A stretch of 64,000 nucleotides of DNA from Pratylenchus scribneri (lineage: Eukaryota > Nematoda > Chromadorea > Rhabditida > Pratylenchidae): contig JAQSEB010000111.1 in NCBI GenBank assembly GCA_030063045.1, forward strand, positions 992,001 to 1,056,000, given 5' to 3'. Below are positions 11,201 to 27,113 of the stretch, piece by piece; within the stretch, counting starts at the first letter, position 1, and each line of letters starts with the position of its first letter. The notes beneath the pieces are model-generated. The model made no database searches and had not been told where the DNA came from. It was given only the letters and a program-made list of their open reading frames with translations. Made by a program: the position numbers and the translations under genes.

Positions 11201-12716
11201 ATGTTTTGCTTTTTAATCAAATTCCTTCCTCTTCTCATTTTGTTTCCCTTCAATTTGGCTTTGGCCACAATCGAATCATCAATATCCGAAATGTCTAACG
11301 CGGAAAATATGTTCAAATTTTTACCTGAAAATGGGCGGATTAAATACAATTTAAATGAGGTAAAATGCAAAGGAAATACGGTGAATGGAACAGAAGGAAT
11401 TGTTGGGCAAATTTCGAATTGCATTGGCGAAATTGTGGTCAACATTGATGCCGTTGAAATTCCAATGCAAATGAAGGTTTCCAAAAATAAATAAGTCTAA
11501 ATTTAATATTTAAAAGAGCTATGAATATATTTTGCCGCATCCTTCCGACTCAATTTTATTCTATGAAATTCATTTTGGTGCTTTCAGAGGAAAATTTATG
11601 GGTCAATTAAATTGGGGAGGTGAATGGCCAAAGGTAACCGATCGACGATTTTGGATTGTTTTGAGCCGTTTTGGACGATTTGTTGAGGGAAATTTTATTG
11701 AACCACGGCATTTATTGGGCAAAGGACTTGTGAATGCGGCAAATGGTAAATTTGAATTGGAAATTGAGGGGAAAAAGCCAACGGCAATGTACATTTGGAT
11801 TTATGAATTATTTGGATGTGAGGAGGGAGAAGAGGAGCAATGTGTCCAAAATAAACTGTCACAAGGGGAAAATGGAATCGAAGAGAATGAGGTGAATTCA
11901 TTTTTGGGTTTCTTTCCATTAAATCAAAATTAGTGGAGTTGTCTTTGGAAAAATATAAAATAATTTAATTTTTAATTAATTATTCAATTTTATACCAGTA
12001 ATAAAAAAATGGGTGTCATTTTTTGCCGAAAAATCACATTCGCAGAAAGCTTATAAACCCTCTAAAACTCATATCATTCGATAGGGCTCAAAGAGATGAG
12101 TCTATTGATATAGAGTATTCCTGTTTTGATGAAAATTTAAAGCATTAAGCCACCTAAACCATATTGGTTTCGGTTTAGAATTAATTTTTTTTTGACTTTA
12201 ATTATTCTAAGAACCTATAAGCCAATTGATACTTCTCAATGAGCTCTACTGTATGCTACAAGGTTATTGGGTCTAGTATAAAGCAAAAAGTTATTAAATC
12301 TTTCGACAAAAATATTTTTTTTCTCATAAAAATGAAAATAATTTGGTTCATTTTTTAGAAAATGAGTAAACTTTTCCATGCCATCATTTTGGAAAACCCA
12401 ACAATTTCTGATGATGAATTCCAATTTGAATATGAAATTGATTTGAATGGGACAGATGATTCAAAAATGTCAGAATTTGCTGGGCGTTACACAAAAATAT
12501 TTCGACCGGAAATTGAAGAAAGGTTCAATAAAAAATTAATCAAATAAAAATTAATTTTAATAAAGATGGGATGATTGGTGGGAGATGGAAAATCGACAAT
12601 TTCGTTGGGCCGAAACAGTGGCATTGCGCCTTCAACAAATTGACTTCATTTTTGCCAATGGCAATGGTGGAAATGTGACAATTGACATATCGGGCAAACC
12701 AGCCATTGAAATGTGA
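11201..12716 (+). CDS. Putative secreted protein, unrecognised
   Basis: I do not recognise the family. Exon 1 (11201-11476) encodes a clear N-terminal signal peptide (FLIKFLPLLILFPFNLALA), which supports the start. A 40 bp GT/AG intron (11477-11516) joins in phase to exon 2 at 11517. The conservative model ends at the stop at 11933, giving about 230 residues with an ending at LNQN. Exon 2 is rich in Trp, Phe and Gly (NWGGEW, RRFWIVLSRFGRF). A longer model is possible: an in-frame donor after NGIEENE near 11892, an acceptor before KMSKLFHA at about 12360, and another intron near 12523-12564 leading to WDDWWEMENRQFRWAE and the stop at 12714-12716. Each join keeps the frame and the downstream pieces look coding, so I give the longer span. 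Two blocks of similar character may form a beta-rich repeat; this is speculative. Confidence 0.5.
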
Positions 12717-12822
12717 AAATGGGAGAATATAATGCAACGGCGATTATGATCATATTTTTACTATGATTATTCAAATGTGATATTAATTTTGAAAACATCG
12801 ATAAATTTGGCATCCTTTCATT

Positions 12823-14936
12823 TCAATATTTAATTGAATATGAATTTTGACTTCGACGTCTTCCCGTTTCGGTGATGCTCATTCCTTGACTAATTGAGGA
12901 TAAATTCCTGCTGGATTGTCGCATTATTTGTGCTAATTTGCGTCGAAATATTGAACTATTCAATTATTTATTAAAAATTATTATTTTTTCAATGAACCTG
13001 GCCATTGCATAAATAATGGAATTTGAGGCACAATTTGCCAGAAAAATGTAATGTCCAATCAATACAACCAAAATTGGCACTTCATAATCAATTCCAGTAA
13101 TATCCTAATAATAATTATTATTAATGCCAAATTCCATTAAATTAACCCTAATTCCATCCGTTATGAATCGAATTGTGTACATTGGTGTGTTCAATAGGAC
13201 ATAAACAATTGGAATTACGAAAATAACAATTGGCATTGCGGTTGATGAAGAATTTTTTGGAGCGGATTTTGCGGTATCATTTGAGGAATTTTGGGGCATA
13301 TTTTCCACTTTACTGCATGAAGAGGTGCCTCGAATTGATGATATTGACCGTTGTTCTTTTTCAGCAATAGAATTGGATGATTCAACAGCTATATTTTGTT
13401 CGGCGGATGTAGGAAACTTCACAGAGGAATTCCTTCTATTCTTGTTAATTTTTTGATCATAAATTGTTGGTTTTGATTTTGTGGAGGAAGCGGCATTCCT
13501 TTCAGACATTTCAATTGGCTTGGGTTGCGCAATATACCCTTAATTAAATTACGGATACTTATTACAAAAATGATGATAGTATACAAAATAATTACCAGTC
13601 AAAAAATTCACGGTCGAAGCATTGGAAACTTTGAATGCGATAATGGCATTCAAAAATATGACACAAATAAGGGGCAAAATATAATGGAAAGTGTTGCTGA
13701 CCAAACTGCCTAAACCAGCGTATGGAATTGTTGCCAAATATGCACATCGATGAACAATTTTATCCCAATAATCTTCGGATGTGTCCACAGTGGTTTTTAA
13801 CATCAATACAAATTGCCAAATAAGAAAGGGCAAAATGCAAATGAAAATGACCAACCAACGATTCAATCCAGCAATCTATGATTATATTCGGTTAATTATA
13901 TTTAGATAAATATTGGAAATTGGCAAGTCAAGGAATTTATCAGATCTCAGATCCTTTATTGATAAATTTTGGAAATTTCGATTTCTAGGAAAACCCCAAT
14001 GATTTGAAAATAGGATCATTCGACACGGCATCAATATAGTCGATTTAATTTATTTCAACCCGAATTAAAACTAGGCAAAAGTTAGTAAACTAAAACCGGT
14101 TTGGATTTGGACAACGGTTCAGCTTTTAAAAAAGTTCAAATCGGTTTGGGATTTAAATTTTTTGTTAAATTGACAATGTCAGAGATCGAATGAACCTATT
14201 ATTATGCCTTTAAGATATTTAGAAGCAGAAATTTCCTAAATTTTCCGACCTGGCATCTGATAAATTCCTGATCAATTTCCAATAATTAAATTTGCCATCC
14301 ACCTGAAAATGTTCTATTGGTGAAACAATGGCCAAAAAGCGTTCAATTGTGAGCAGAACAATGCAAATTGCACTCACATAAATTGCACTGTTCGCTGTCC
14401 ATTCAATGAATGCACAAATCCAAAAACTGCCACTTCTCATTGAGACCAAATCGGCCATTGCACAAAGTAAATAGGCAGAATCGGCCAGAACAATTGTCAA
14501 GATATATTTATTCGCATTACTCTGACAATGAATTAATTAATTAATTAATTAGAATAATTATTTGACCAACCCGGATTAAATCTGTAAAAAATAAAACGCC
14601 AGCAGTCAACAAATTCCCCAACAATCCGAAAATGATTAAACAAAGAACGAGCACATGGGAAGGATGCTGAATTTGGCCAACTCGTTGAATGTCCATTTCC
14701 AATTCCCTTTTTTGGCCAATTAATTCTTCATTCAATTGCTCCTCAGTCATATTTGGTGTTGGGCCAAACCATTGGCCATGGGACGAAATTTGCTGAATTT
14801 GAGTGCCATTTGTGCTTGGAATATAAAAATATGGAATGTAAATTTTTTGGCCATTTGCTTGCAAAATTGGAATCAAAAGTGCAGAAGTGTCATTTAGAAT
14901 ATAATTTGGAGAAGGAGTGGAGGTAAAATTATCCAT
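12823..14936 (-). CDS. Rhodopsin-family GPCR, neuropeptide-receptor-like
   Basis: Predicted plasma-membrane receptor. Exon 1 (14936 to about 14571) encodes a long N-terminus of about 95 residues with several Asn-x-Ser/Thr sites (MDNFTS, LNDTS, PNMTE), then TM1 (VLCLIIFGLLGNLLTAGVLF). Exon 2 (about 14522-14305) carries TM2 and TM3, with ERFLAIVSP as the E/DRY motif. Exon 3 (about 13876-13590) has TM4 and TM5. Exon 4 (about 13550-13105) has a Ser/Asn-rich third intracellular loop of roughly 100 residues and TM6. Exon 5 (about 13104 to 13000) has TM7 with NCASNSIIYAMA in place of NPxxY. The last exon gives a basic tail, FRRKLAQIMRQSSRN, ending at 12823. The TM7 form and the long loop resemble nematode FMRFamide-type peptide receptors; the ligand cannot be told. 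Intron 3 (13.9-14.2 kb) is unusually long here and holds repeat-like sequence. Confidence 0.75.
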
Positions 14937-15641
14937 TTTTTTAATTGAAAAGAGAAATAATTAATTTTAATAAAAAAAATGGGGAAATGGGGAGAAATGA
15001 AATTGGAAACCACTTTAATTTAAAGTAAAGGAATTTAAAGTCCTTGACGAAATTAATATGGAAGTTAATTTGACAAACAAACACCGTTCAATAATAATTA
15101 AAATTCGAATTAAAATCAAAAGTTCTTTCATATTATTAAATTTGGGTTCATTTATTAACCAAAAAAGAGAGAATATTCCATATATATCGGCGGAAATGAT
15201 TAATTTTAATAAATTGATCATTAATTATTAAATAAAAACTCATTTTTACTCTTGATTTTTTTAACAACAACAATAATTTATCCAATATTAAACTAAAAAA
15301 TACAATAGTATGGAAAAAATAAAAATTGATCGGATTTTAATTTAAATAAAATGGCAAATATCAATTAATTAAATTAAATTTCATATGCCATTTAATTAAA
15401 TTAATCAACAATTTTTTTGGATTGAATTAATAATTAAATTATCACAAATGAATTAAAAAATGGAATCCCTCAAATGATAATTCTGGGTTAGAGAGAGGAA
15501 AATAAAAAGAAAAAATGATAGAAAGTGGAAAAATCCCAAACATATTTTTAAAGAATAATTATTCATAAATTTTAAAATATTTAATTAATTATTTTGGTAA
15601 TATTTGGCATTGAAAATTGTCGATTTCATATAATTTTAAAA
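14937..15641. other. AT-rich intergenic region
   Basis: Upstream region of the GPCR gene and downstream of the bZIP gene. It is extremely AT-rich with many TTAATTAA-like runs. No exon or RNA gene is visible. Confidence 0.5.
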
Positions 15642-15765
15642 TACCATATTTTTTCTATTATATACCCCTAGGCTTATAAATTTCAGAGAGCCTCCAATAA
15701 GGGCTTCTAATAGAGTAGCAGTTCTAACCAATAGAAAGGGGGCTTCGGATAGGAAAAATACGGTA
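15642..15765. mobile_element. Short MITE with TACCGTA-type ends
   Basis: Left end TACCATATTTTTTCTAT; right end is the inverse of ATAGGAAAAATACGGTA. It contains a CCCC...GGGG inner pair and ATTTCAGAGAGCCTC, which resembles the TTTCAGAGACCCTC motif of the element at 20127-20826. It lies just past the stop of the bZIP gene, perhaps in its 3' UTR. Confidence 0.6.
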
Positions 15766-15875
15766 ATCCAATAAATTCGACAATATCAAATGTCAATGTC
15801 AATAAATATAAATCCAAAATTATCTCATCATAACATTATCATTCTTTTCAAATCAATTCAAAATGACTGCCTAAA

Positions 15876-19993
<4,118 letters not shown>

Positions 19994-20126
19994 TTTTTTA
20001 GAGAGAAAGCAAGCTAGGCCAAAACCGATTCCGAAGAAGAAAAATACGAAATTTAGGATTTCAAGTATTTGAGAGACGATTAAAAAAATCGACTGAAATT
20101 GATGGAAAAAATTGAAAAAAAAGTTA

Positions 20127-20826
20127 TTACCGTAAATATTCTATTAGTAACCCCGGGGTTACTAATTTTCAGAGACCCTCTAGAGGGGGTTACTAATAGA
20201 GACGGGGTTACAAATAGAGACGGGGTCACTAAATTTCAGAGAGAAGAAATGGATTAAAAATAAAATTTATTAAAAAAATTTACAAGAAATGAGAACATAT
20301 TTTTACAATCCAGAACATGTTTTTTGTGACTAAAATCATTATTAATACATTTTTTGAAAAAACAAACATATTTTTACAACATATTTTTATAATTCACAAC
20401 AAGTTTTGCAAATTAATTCATGTTTTTACGATTCAACCATTTTTCTATCATGTTTTTTTCAATTCACAACAAGTTTTTGCGGTTCAAAACATATTTTCGA
20501 ACATGTTTTTTTCAATTCACAATATGTTTTGGCGGTTCAAAACATATTTTCGAATTTGTTTTGGCGATTTAAAACATATTTTTCATTATTTTTTTACCCT
20601 CACAACATGTTTTTTTTGATTAAAAACATGTTTTTATTATTTAAAATATATTAAACATCTAAAAATTAAAGTCGAAAAAAATTTTTTTTGGATGGGGGGT
20701 TATAAATAGAGAGGGGGTTACAAATAGAGACGGGGTTACTAATTTTCAGAGACCCTCTAGAGGGGGTTACAAATAGAGACGGGGTTACAAATAGAGACGG
20801 GGTCACTAATAGAATATTTACGGTAA
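20127..20826. mobile_element. 700 bp inverted-repeat element with internal tandem array
   Basis: Ends TTACCGTAAATATTCTATTA and the inverse of TAATAGAATATTTACGGTAA. Next to both ends are repeated GGGGTTACAAATAGAGAC / GGGGTTACTAATTTTCAGAG units, and CAGAGACCCTCTAGAGG is itself palindromic. The centre is a degenerate tandem array. No transposase is encoded. Confidence 0.8.
20290..20650. repeat. Degenerate tandem repeat inside the element
   Basis: Units of about 35-45 bp built on AACATGTTTTT, TTCACAAC and GCGGTTCAAAACATATTTTC, repeated some eight to ten times with drift. Open frames here are a by-product of the repeat. Confidence 0.7.
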
Positions 20827-23325
20827 ATATATTTATAGGTAGATAAATTAATAAAACTCGAACATTAAATCCTAATTTTTTTAGTTCCCATTTAATTTGC
20901 ATTTTTCATTCTTTTATTTAATTCAGAGGGAATAACTTGATCTATTAATAATTGGTAAATCGCGTCACGATCACGATTCATCAAAGGCGGAGAGATGAGG
21001 AGTGGATTGCGCGATGTTATATTCAATTATGAATGCACATTTTATTTTATTATTGGGGCGACTGGCTGTTTTGTGTGTTCCATTTTTAGTGCATTTTATT
21101 TGTACTCTTTTCTGACAAAAAAATTAATATTTTTGTCCTATTTTGTTTGGAAGTGAATGGATGTAATGGAAGTAAAATTGGCTCAATAAAATATTGAAGT
21201 AATAAAGAATAATTTAGAAACAAAAATAGTAAATGAAATATGCAAAAATGCACTTTTCATATCAAGAGAATAAGTAGGAATTATTTTGGTCCTATTTTCT
21301 TTTTTTTTTTGCTAATTGAATATGGAATAAAATTGAATGACTGAAAAGCTGCACAAATTAATAGTTTCAATTTTTAATTAAACTATTTCTATTGTATATC
21401 TCAATAATCAAATAAGACAATAAAAGTAATCTAATAAAACAAAAATCCAAAAAAAGAAATGATCGAAACATTCATTTTTAGTTTTTTCTGTCGGATTAAA
21501 AATTTTAAAAACCATATTTTAGACATATTCCATGAAAAAATTGTCCATTGAAAAGGGCCTTCAATTCATGCGGATATGATTTTTCGATTGGATCGGCGCG
21601 ATTAATGAATGTTCAAAGAGGTTCAGGGACGAATTATATATTCGAATGAATGAATTTTATTGCTTAATCGCGAATGATCTTTGCAGGGGATAATTATATC
21701 CAGATGGATGATTAAGTTGATTTCTCATTTTTTTAAAATATGGAAAGAGAAATTTTTGGATTTACATAAAGTGATGAATTTTTTTTTAGAAATTGGGGGA
21801 TTTTTTCTAAGTAGGACAGAGACGGTTTCGGTTCAGAAATACAAATTACCGAAATTTGAAAAATTTTTCAATAAACCAGAAAATAAGAGAAATCAAACCG
21901 AAAACTGACATTTTTCAAAAACCTAAAACCGGATTTTAAAACCGATACCTGTCTTATTAAAACCGATTCTGTCCTACACTAGCTAAAGAAGTAAAATTGA
22001 AAAACTTGTTTATTTTATCGTCCTCGGGGGGTTAATAATAGATCAATTAAAAGAGAGGTCAACAACAGTTGCTTGGGAGAATTGGGTTCACGAAAATAGT
22101 AAATAAGTTAATAAGATTAGTTGCTGAATTATTACAACACGTCATCATAAATGAAATTTATATATATATATAAATTAAAGAAACATTTTTTTATATTTTC
22201 TATCAATAAACAGGGAAATTTGGGACAAGGACATTTGCACTATAAATTTATTTTTAATAAGCTGCGATTTTTATATTTTCCTCAAAAGGAATTGGATAAA
22301 GGTAGGCGAAATGCGCCCATGGTCGTTGTCTATAGCCAGCCGCCCATCCCCCTCAGCAATTTTGACTGGCTTCTCAAAAAGCCCCCGAAGGGTCGCTCGC
22401 CGCTCTCCCCATTTCCATCCAACCAATTCCTCAACATTCAAGCCAAACAAATCGATATAACCGGGGGTTGGGTGGGCTTGGTGCTGTCTATGTCTATGCG
22501 CTGTGGGGTGGTTGTGAATGACGGGAAGGACTCTCGGGAGTCTTGAATTGACCCCCAAAGCGAAGGATATAAAATAAATGATGGAAAAGAGAGAAGGAAA
22601 TTGGAATGAGACAGAATATTAAAGCTTAAACTAATTATGCTATAATAATTATTCAAAAATATTGACTTAAATAAAATATGTATATATTAACATTTTTATC
22701 AAAAGGCTGTGTACTACGAAATACGAATACTATCTAAAAAAGTTTGATTAATGATTAAATTGTAAATTCTTTTCAAAAATGCTTTTTTTATTTTTATTAT
22801 TATTTATGATTTTTTTGGGTTTGGAAAACTTCTTGAAAAAAATCGGGAAAAAAAGAGCCGAAAAAGAAAGGAATGGAATGAATGAGGGAATAAAATAGAT
22901 GGATGGGAGAATTATTGTTTTCATTATATTTTTTGTTCCCTGCATTTTTCGCACCCATTTGCCAAATAAGGCCACACCACCATCAATCCCCATTATTAAT
23001 GGTTTGCCAGCAAATGAATATATTTTTATATTTTGGAGGTGCGACTGCTGCTGGCGAAGAACCAAACATTTTCGTTTGATTTAACAAAGCAGAATAATAA
23101 TATGAATTTTTTTATTATACTTTTATTTTTGAATCCAATAAAGGCAGAATAAAGTGAAAAAGAATTGAATGGATTAATTAATTTTTTTTTTGATAATGTT
23201 TGGATGAATAAAATAATTAATTATCATAAGTTTTTTATCAATTTCTCTAATTGAAAAGACATATAATTCGGAAGTGATAAAAAATAATATGGATATGTTG
23301 CAAATATCATTGAGTCATTCATCAA
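20827..23325. other. Intergenic region upstream of bZIP gene and downstream of NHR-C
   Basis: About 2.5 kb. It contains an AACCGG-rich inverted-repeat element (21812-21980) and a distinctly GC-richer patch at about 22290-22560. The patch is open on both strands but has no recognisable domain, codon periodicity or splice context that I can defend. The rest is AT-rich with nothing visible. Confidence 0.45.
21812..21980. mobile_element. AACCGG-rich MITE-like element
   Basis: Ends GTAGGACAGAGACGGTTT and the inverse of AAACCGATTCTGTCCTAC. The interior is rich in AAACCGG, ACCGAAA and AAACCGAT motifs. Looser relatives occur at 10905-11080 and 40630-40735. Confidence 0.65.
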
Positions 23326-26300
23326 TCACACAATGGAATGGCCCACGCAGGATTCTTCAATGGTCAACATATTGAATATTTCCGAAATTGTTGTGTTCTC
23401 CACCATCATTTTCACTGCATTCTATTTTTAATTTTTAAATTAAATGTAACTAAATTATATTTTTGGTAATTCTCGGATATTCGGGAGCTGATTTTTTTGC
23501 CTCAACTGAGGAAAGGTAACGATAACCCATAAAAAGCATTCGGTAAAGGGTTAGGGTCATTTAGAGATGGATTATCATCTCATATATCCGAAATTCTAAT
23601 CCTAATCACCTATAAGAAGTGGGAACTTTCATTTCAAAAGCACCCTGCTGCTCCCGGATAACCGATAAGTAACACAATTTGTAACCCAAATTTCGTTCAC
23701 CTCCATTTTTGGAATCAGCAAAAACAAATTGGCCCTTAAAATATTTAATTATTTAAGTAATATTTCAATATTCAACGTTTTTAGTGTGACTTCCTCCTCG
23801 GAATAGCCCATCGATCGGTAATAAACATGCAAATCAATGATGATCCCATTTCGTGTTTGTTCAACCAATTCTCGAGTTCTTTCGCTAATTTCATCATCTT
23901 TAAATTATTTTTGTTTAATTTTCGTTGATTTTTCCCTTCACAAACGTTCTTTCCAAAGGAACATCCCAAAAAGGGCCAACAATTCCATTTCTTGCATTTC
24001 AATTTTCCTCATATGTTCAACAACATTGTTCAACAGGAATTGAATTGCATTGTGGAAAATTCTATTTTTAATGGAAGTGGATGATTATTAATAATTGTTA
24101 ATAATTTTTATTGTAAAAAATTGATACGATAATTTTAAATAATTATGTATATTAGCCTTTTCTGATGATTTGTTGAATGTTCAAAATTAATAATTGTTTA
24201 TTACTTTTCGGTTATCCAACCGCAGATTTTTAGGGTCAAATGAGGAAAACTGCGGCTGACCTCTACGAGTCATACGGTACGCCTAACCTATAATTCTAAT
24301 AACATAAGGAGATCTCTTTATTTTTACAAATGGAGGATAACCGATTAATAGTACCCCTTTTATTCTATTTTATTTAAACATCTTTATGGCCTCATCAGAT
24401 AAAATCTTAATAATTTTAATTCATTTAGTCATTATCAATTTTTCGATTAAATTCCATTTTATATAGGTAAAGAAATTTTTATAGTCAAAGCAATGTTTAA
24501 TCTAATTTAAATCATTAAAGGGACGAAATAAGAATTTAATTGGACTTAAAATTAAATTTCTTTATTTACTTTGCAATTTGTTCGGGATCGCCGGTCACCG
24601 ACTGACTATTCTTAAAATACAAATGCAATTGGGACAATTGAAGATAACCCTGAAAATATTGAGCATAATTGACCATCAATCCTCTGGCAAACCCCATCCG
24701 GCATAAAGAATCGATCATCCCCTGGGCCAAATGATCGATGCGATTTGAAGCATCGATTTGCATTGCAAAATGGATGGAAAAATTGGGAAAATAATTTGAA
24801 CTGAATAAAAATGGATAAATTCGAATATTTTGAATTCAACCTTTTCACTGAATTCCAGTGAATTGAATGGTTCAAAAAATCGATCCGCAATGTCGAAACC
24901 AATGCTGGCCTAAATAATCGAATAATATTTGGTGGAATATTTCCCTAAATAGGCTCACTGCAATTTTGCACATTTTACTGTAATTGTCAATATGACTTTT
25001 GGGCGGACTATTCTCATCATAGATTTGGCCATTCAACATTGAATAGCTTGCCTTTCGCAATGAACAATATTGGTGGTATCCCTCCAACATTCGACTCAAA
25101 TATTTCATCTGCGGTTGTTGTGGGGCCCAACTTCCTGGGGTGGAAGACAGCAAATTCAGCGGTGTATGAACTTTAATATATTTTTAAGATTATTTTTTTA
25201 TTTTTTGAGAAAATGCCGATTATTGCCGGCGAAGATAAGGTTCACATTTAATTTGGAAAGCCATTAAGAGAGTTGGACTACAAGCCAATATTAAGTATTA
25301 TAAAAAAAATTAATACTAGCCAAATCAAAGTTTCATATACCATAAACCATATTACTGAGCCTTTGTGTCCTATTGAAAAATAATTGATTCAAAAAGAGAA
25401 AAATCAAACTATCCGGATAATTTTCTGAAGGACAATATCTAAGATTAACTAATAATTAAATTAGAGTCAAATAAAGTTCCATATACCGTATCACTGATTA
25501 TGATTATTATGTAGTTATGAGTCTCTCAGATGGAATATTAAAAATTACCGACTCAAAAAGTACCAAACTATTCGGTTCCGGATAATTGGCTACTAGACTT
25601 TATCATGCATAAGCATTGATGAATTATCTGGGACAAAAGTTTCAATACCGTAATATTGGTTATTATATAATTGGCTTTCAAATGTCTTTTAAAAATAAAT
25701 CGAGTCAATTATTAGAATTAAAAAAATAATCCAATGCTTTATCCTTTTGAGGGCAATAAGCGGCTTTATTCCAAATTTCTTTAGTCAAACCAATGCTTGG
25801 TGAATTTGTAGCCGTCGAAGTGGAGGACATTGAAATGATATCATTTTGTTGATTGTTATTTTCTTGCTGAACATTTTTCTGTTTCATTTCCATCTGGTCC
25901 ATTCCTTTTTCCAAACATTTTTTAAATCGGCATGCGCGGCAAATATTTCGATTATCAAAAATAAAAAATTATAATTTTAAATAAATATTCTCAAAAACCA
26001 CCTTTGTGGATCCCACATTTTCCTTTGAACTTAAATTTAAAAAATTAATTTTAATTTATTTTTCATTTTTTTTACTTTGCAAACATAGTTGCGCTTTTGA
26101 CGAATGGATCGTCTAAAAATGGGATGGAAAAAATTATAATATATTATAATTATTAAAATATCATAAAAAGGTTGATTTTTCTTTTAATTTGTCCAAAACT
26201 ATATTTGATTCAAGTGCCCAATTTGGCATCAACTTTTTCAAGTGTTCCTTTTCATTTATAAAAACCTGAAAAAAGCAGCACAGGCACTACAAGTTGGTTG

Positions 26301-26780
26301 CCCAAAATGGTAATCTGAACAAATTGCAATAACATGACCAAAGATCAATTAAATATTTTGTAATTGAAAGGAAGAAAGAAGCAATGTCCGAAATATTAAA
26401 AAAATTACAAATTTAAATTCATCCTATTGGCGAAGCTACCTTTACAAATTCCACAAATATATTCTTATAATTAGAATGCAATTTTTTGCCATTACAAATA
26501 TGATGATTGATATGTGGGAATGGATAAAATTCAAAATGTTTAAATTATTGTATTCCTCATTGTCAATCAGAATTTTTCGAGAATATTTTTGAATGATTTG
26601 TTCAATTAGGAACAGTATGGATAGGATATATGGACCGATTTTCATTTTTGTTCAATCCAATTTAAAACATAATTAAAACATACTGCTGCTTGTGTCCTCG
26701 CAGACAACACAAAGTCGGTCGTTGTTTTCGCTAATTTCCCATGAAATATTACTCAAATTTGATGACACATTTTCGGACAT
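23326..26780 (-). CDS. Nuclear hormone receptor NHR-C, nematode supplementary type
   Basis: Starts MSENVSSNLSNISWEI at 26780. Finger 1 is LCVVCEDTSS, an intron, then YHFGQPTCSACAAFFR. The P-box CSACAAFFRR is typical of the expanded nematode receptors. Finger 2 is C-x5-C-x9-C-x2-C across two exons (YVCKFKGKCGIHK, then NRNICRACRFKKCLEKGM). The intron between those two pieces begins GT but has no AG before the next exon: its only AG is 12 bases in. A non-canonical TG end would be needed, or the gene is damaged. A Gln/Asn/Ser hinge follows near 25900-25790. LBD exons: about 25176-24988 (SWAPQQPQMKYLSRMLEGYH), 24911-24845, 24805-24655 (GPGDDRFFMPDGVCQRIDG), about 24600-24567, about 24062-23957 (MQEMELLALFGMFLWKE), about 23902-23780 (ISERTRELVEQTRNG) and a last exon to 23326. 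Family N elements lie in two introns and directly upstream. Confidence 0.7.
23467..23672. mobile_element. MITE family N, copy D (intron of NHR-C)
   Basis: Left end TAATTCTCGGATATTCGGGAG; right end is the inverse of CTCCCGGATAACCGATAAGT. The core, inverted relative to copies A-C, reads GGGTTAGGGTCATTTAGAG, ATTATCATCTCATATATCCG and CTAATCCTAATCACCTAT. Confidence 0.75.
24201..24354. mobile_element. MITE family N, copy E (intron of NHR-C)
   Basis: Left end TTACTTTTCGGTTATCC; right end is the inverse of GGATAACCGATTAATAGTA. It is shorter than its relatives, with an altered core that still has AGATTTTTAGGGTCAAATGA. Confidence 0.7.
25264..25690. repeat. Diverged tandem repeat in an NHR-C intron
   Basis: Two to three diverged units of roughly 150 bp, each carrying CATATACCGTA/CATATACCATA, ACTGA, GATTCAAAAAG or GACTCAAAAAG, CAAACTAT(C)CGG and GGATAATT. 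No coding content is visible. Confidence 0.5.
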
Positions 26781-26861
26781 TTTTTAAATAAGCAAATAAA
26801 ATTTGAAATGCTCAACTTTAATAGATAAAATTATTTTCACATTCACAGATTCAGGTATTTC

Positions 26862-27113
26862 TATACTTTGTACTTTGTATCCCCTTTTTTGGGTCAACTG
26901 GGAAAAATAGGAGGAAAAGTGTAGGGTCCCCCTTTCGGGATACGGGCGGGATTAAGATTATGGTTTTTAGGGCTGGGCTTAAATATTAGCTTGGATGATA
27001 CATATCCCTAAATGACCCCTAATGACCCTAACCCTAATCCTGCTGATGACCCAAAAGGGGGACTCTTTACTTTTCCCAGTTGACTCAAAAAGTGGATACA
27101 AACTATAGAAGTA
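26862..27113. mobile_element. MITE family N, copy F (upstream of NHR-C)
   Basis: The best-preserved ends of the family: TTGTATCCCCTTTTTTGGGT then CAACTGGGAAAA on the left, against the inverse of TTTTCCCAGTTGACTC then AAAAAGTGGATACAAA on the right, about 36 bp each. The core has GGGATTAAGATTATGG, CATATCCCTAAATGACCC and ACCCTAACCCTAATCC. It starts only about 80 bp upstream of the NHR-C start codon, so it lies in promoter or 5' UTR. Confidence 0.75.

Noticed and set aside
20317..20654. 100-codon plus-strand ORF rich in Phe, Ile and His
   Set aside because: It lies in the degenerate tandem array of an inverted-repeat element.
22151..22558. Overlapping plus and minus ORFs of 131 and 95 codons in a GC-richer patch
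   Set aside because: Both strands are open because of base composition; no domain, signal peptide or splice partner supports either.
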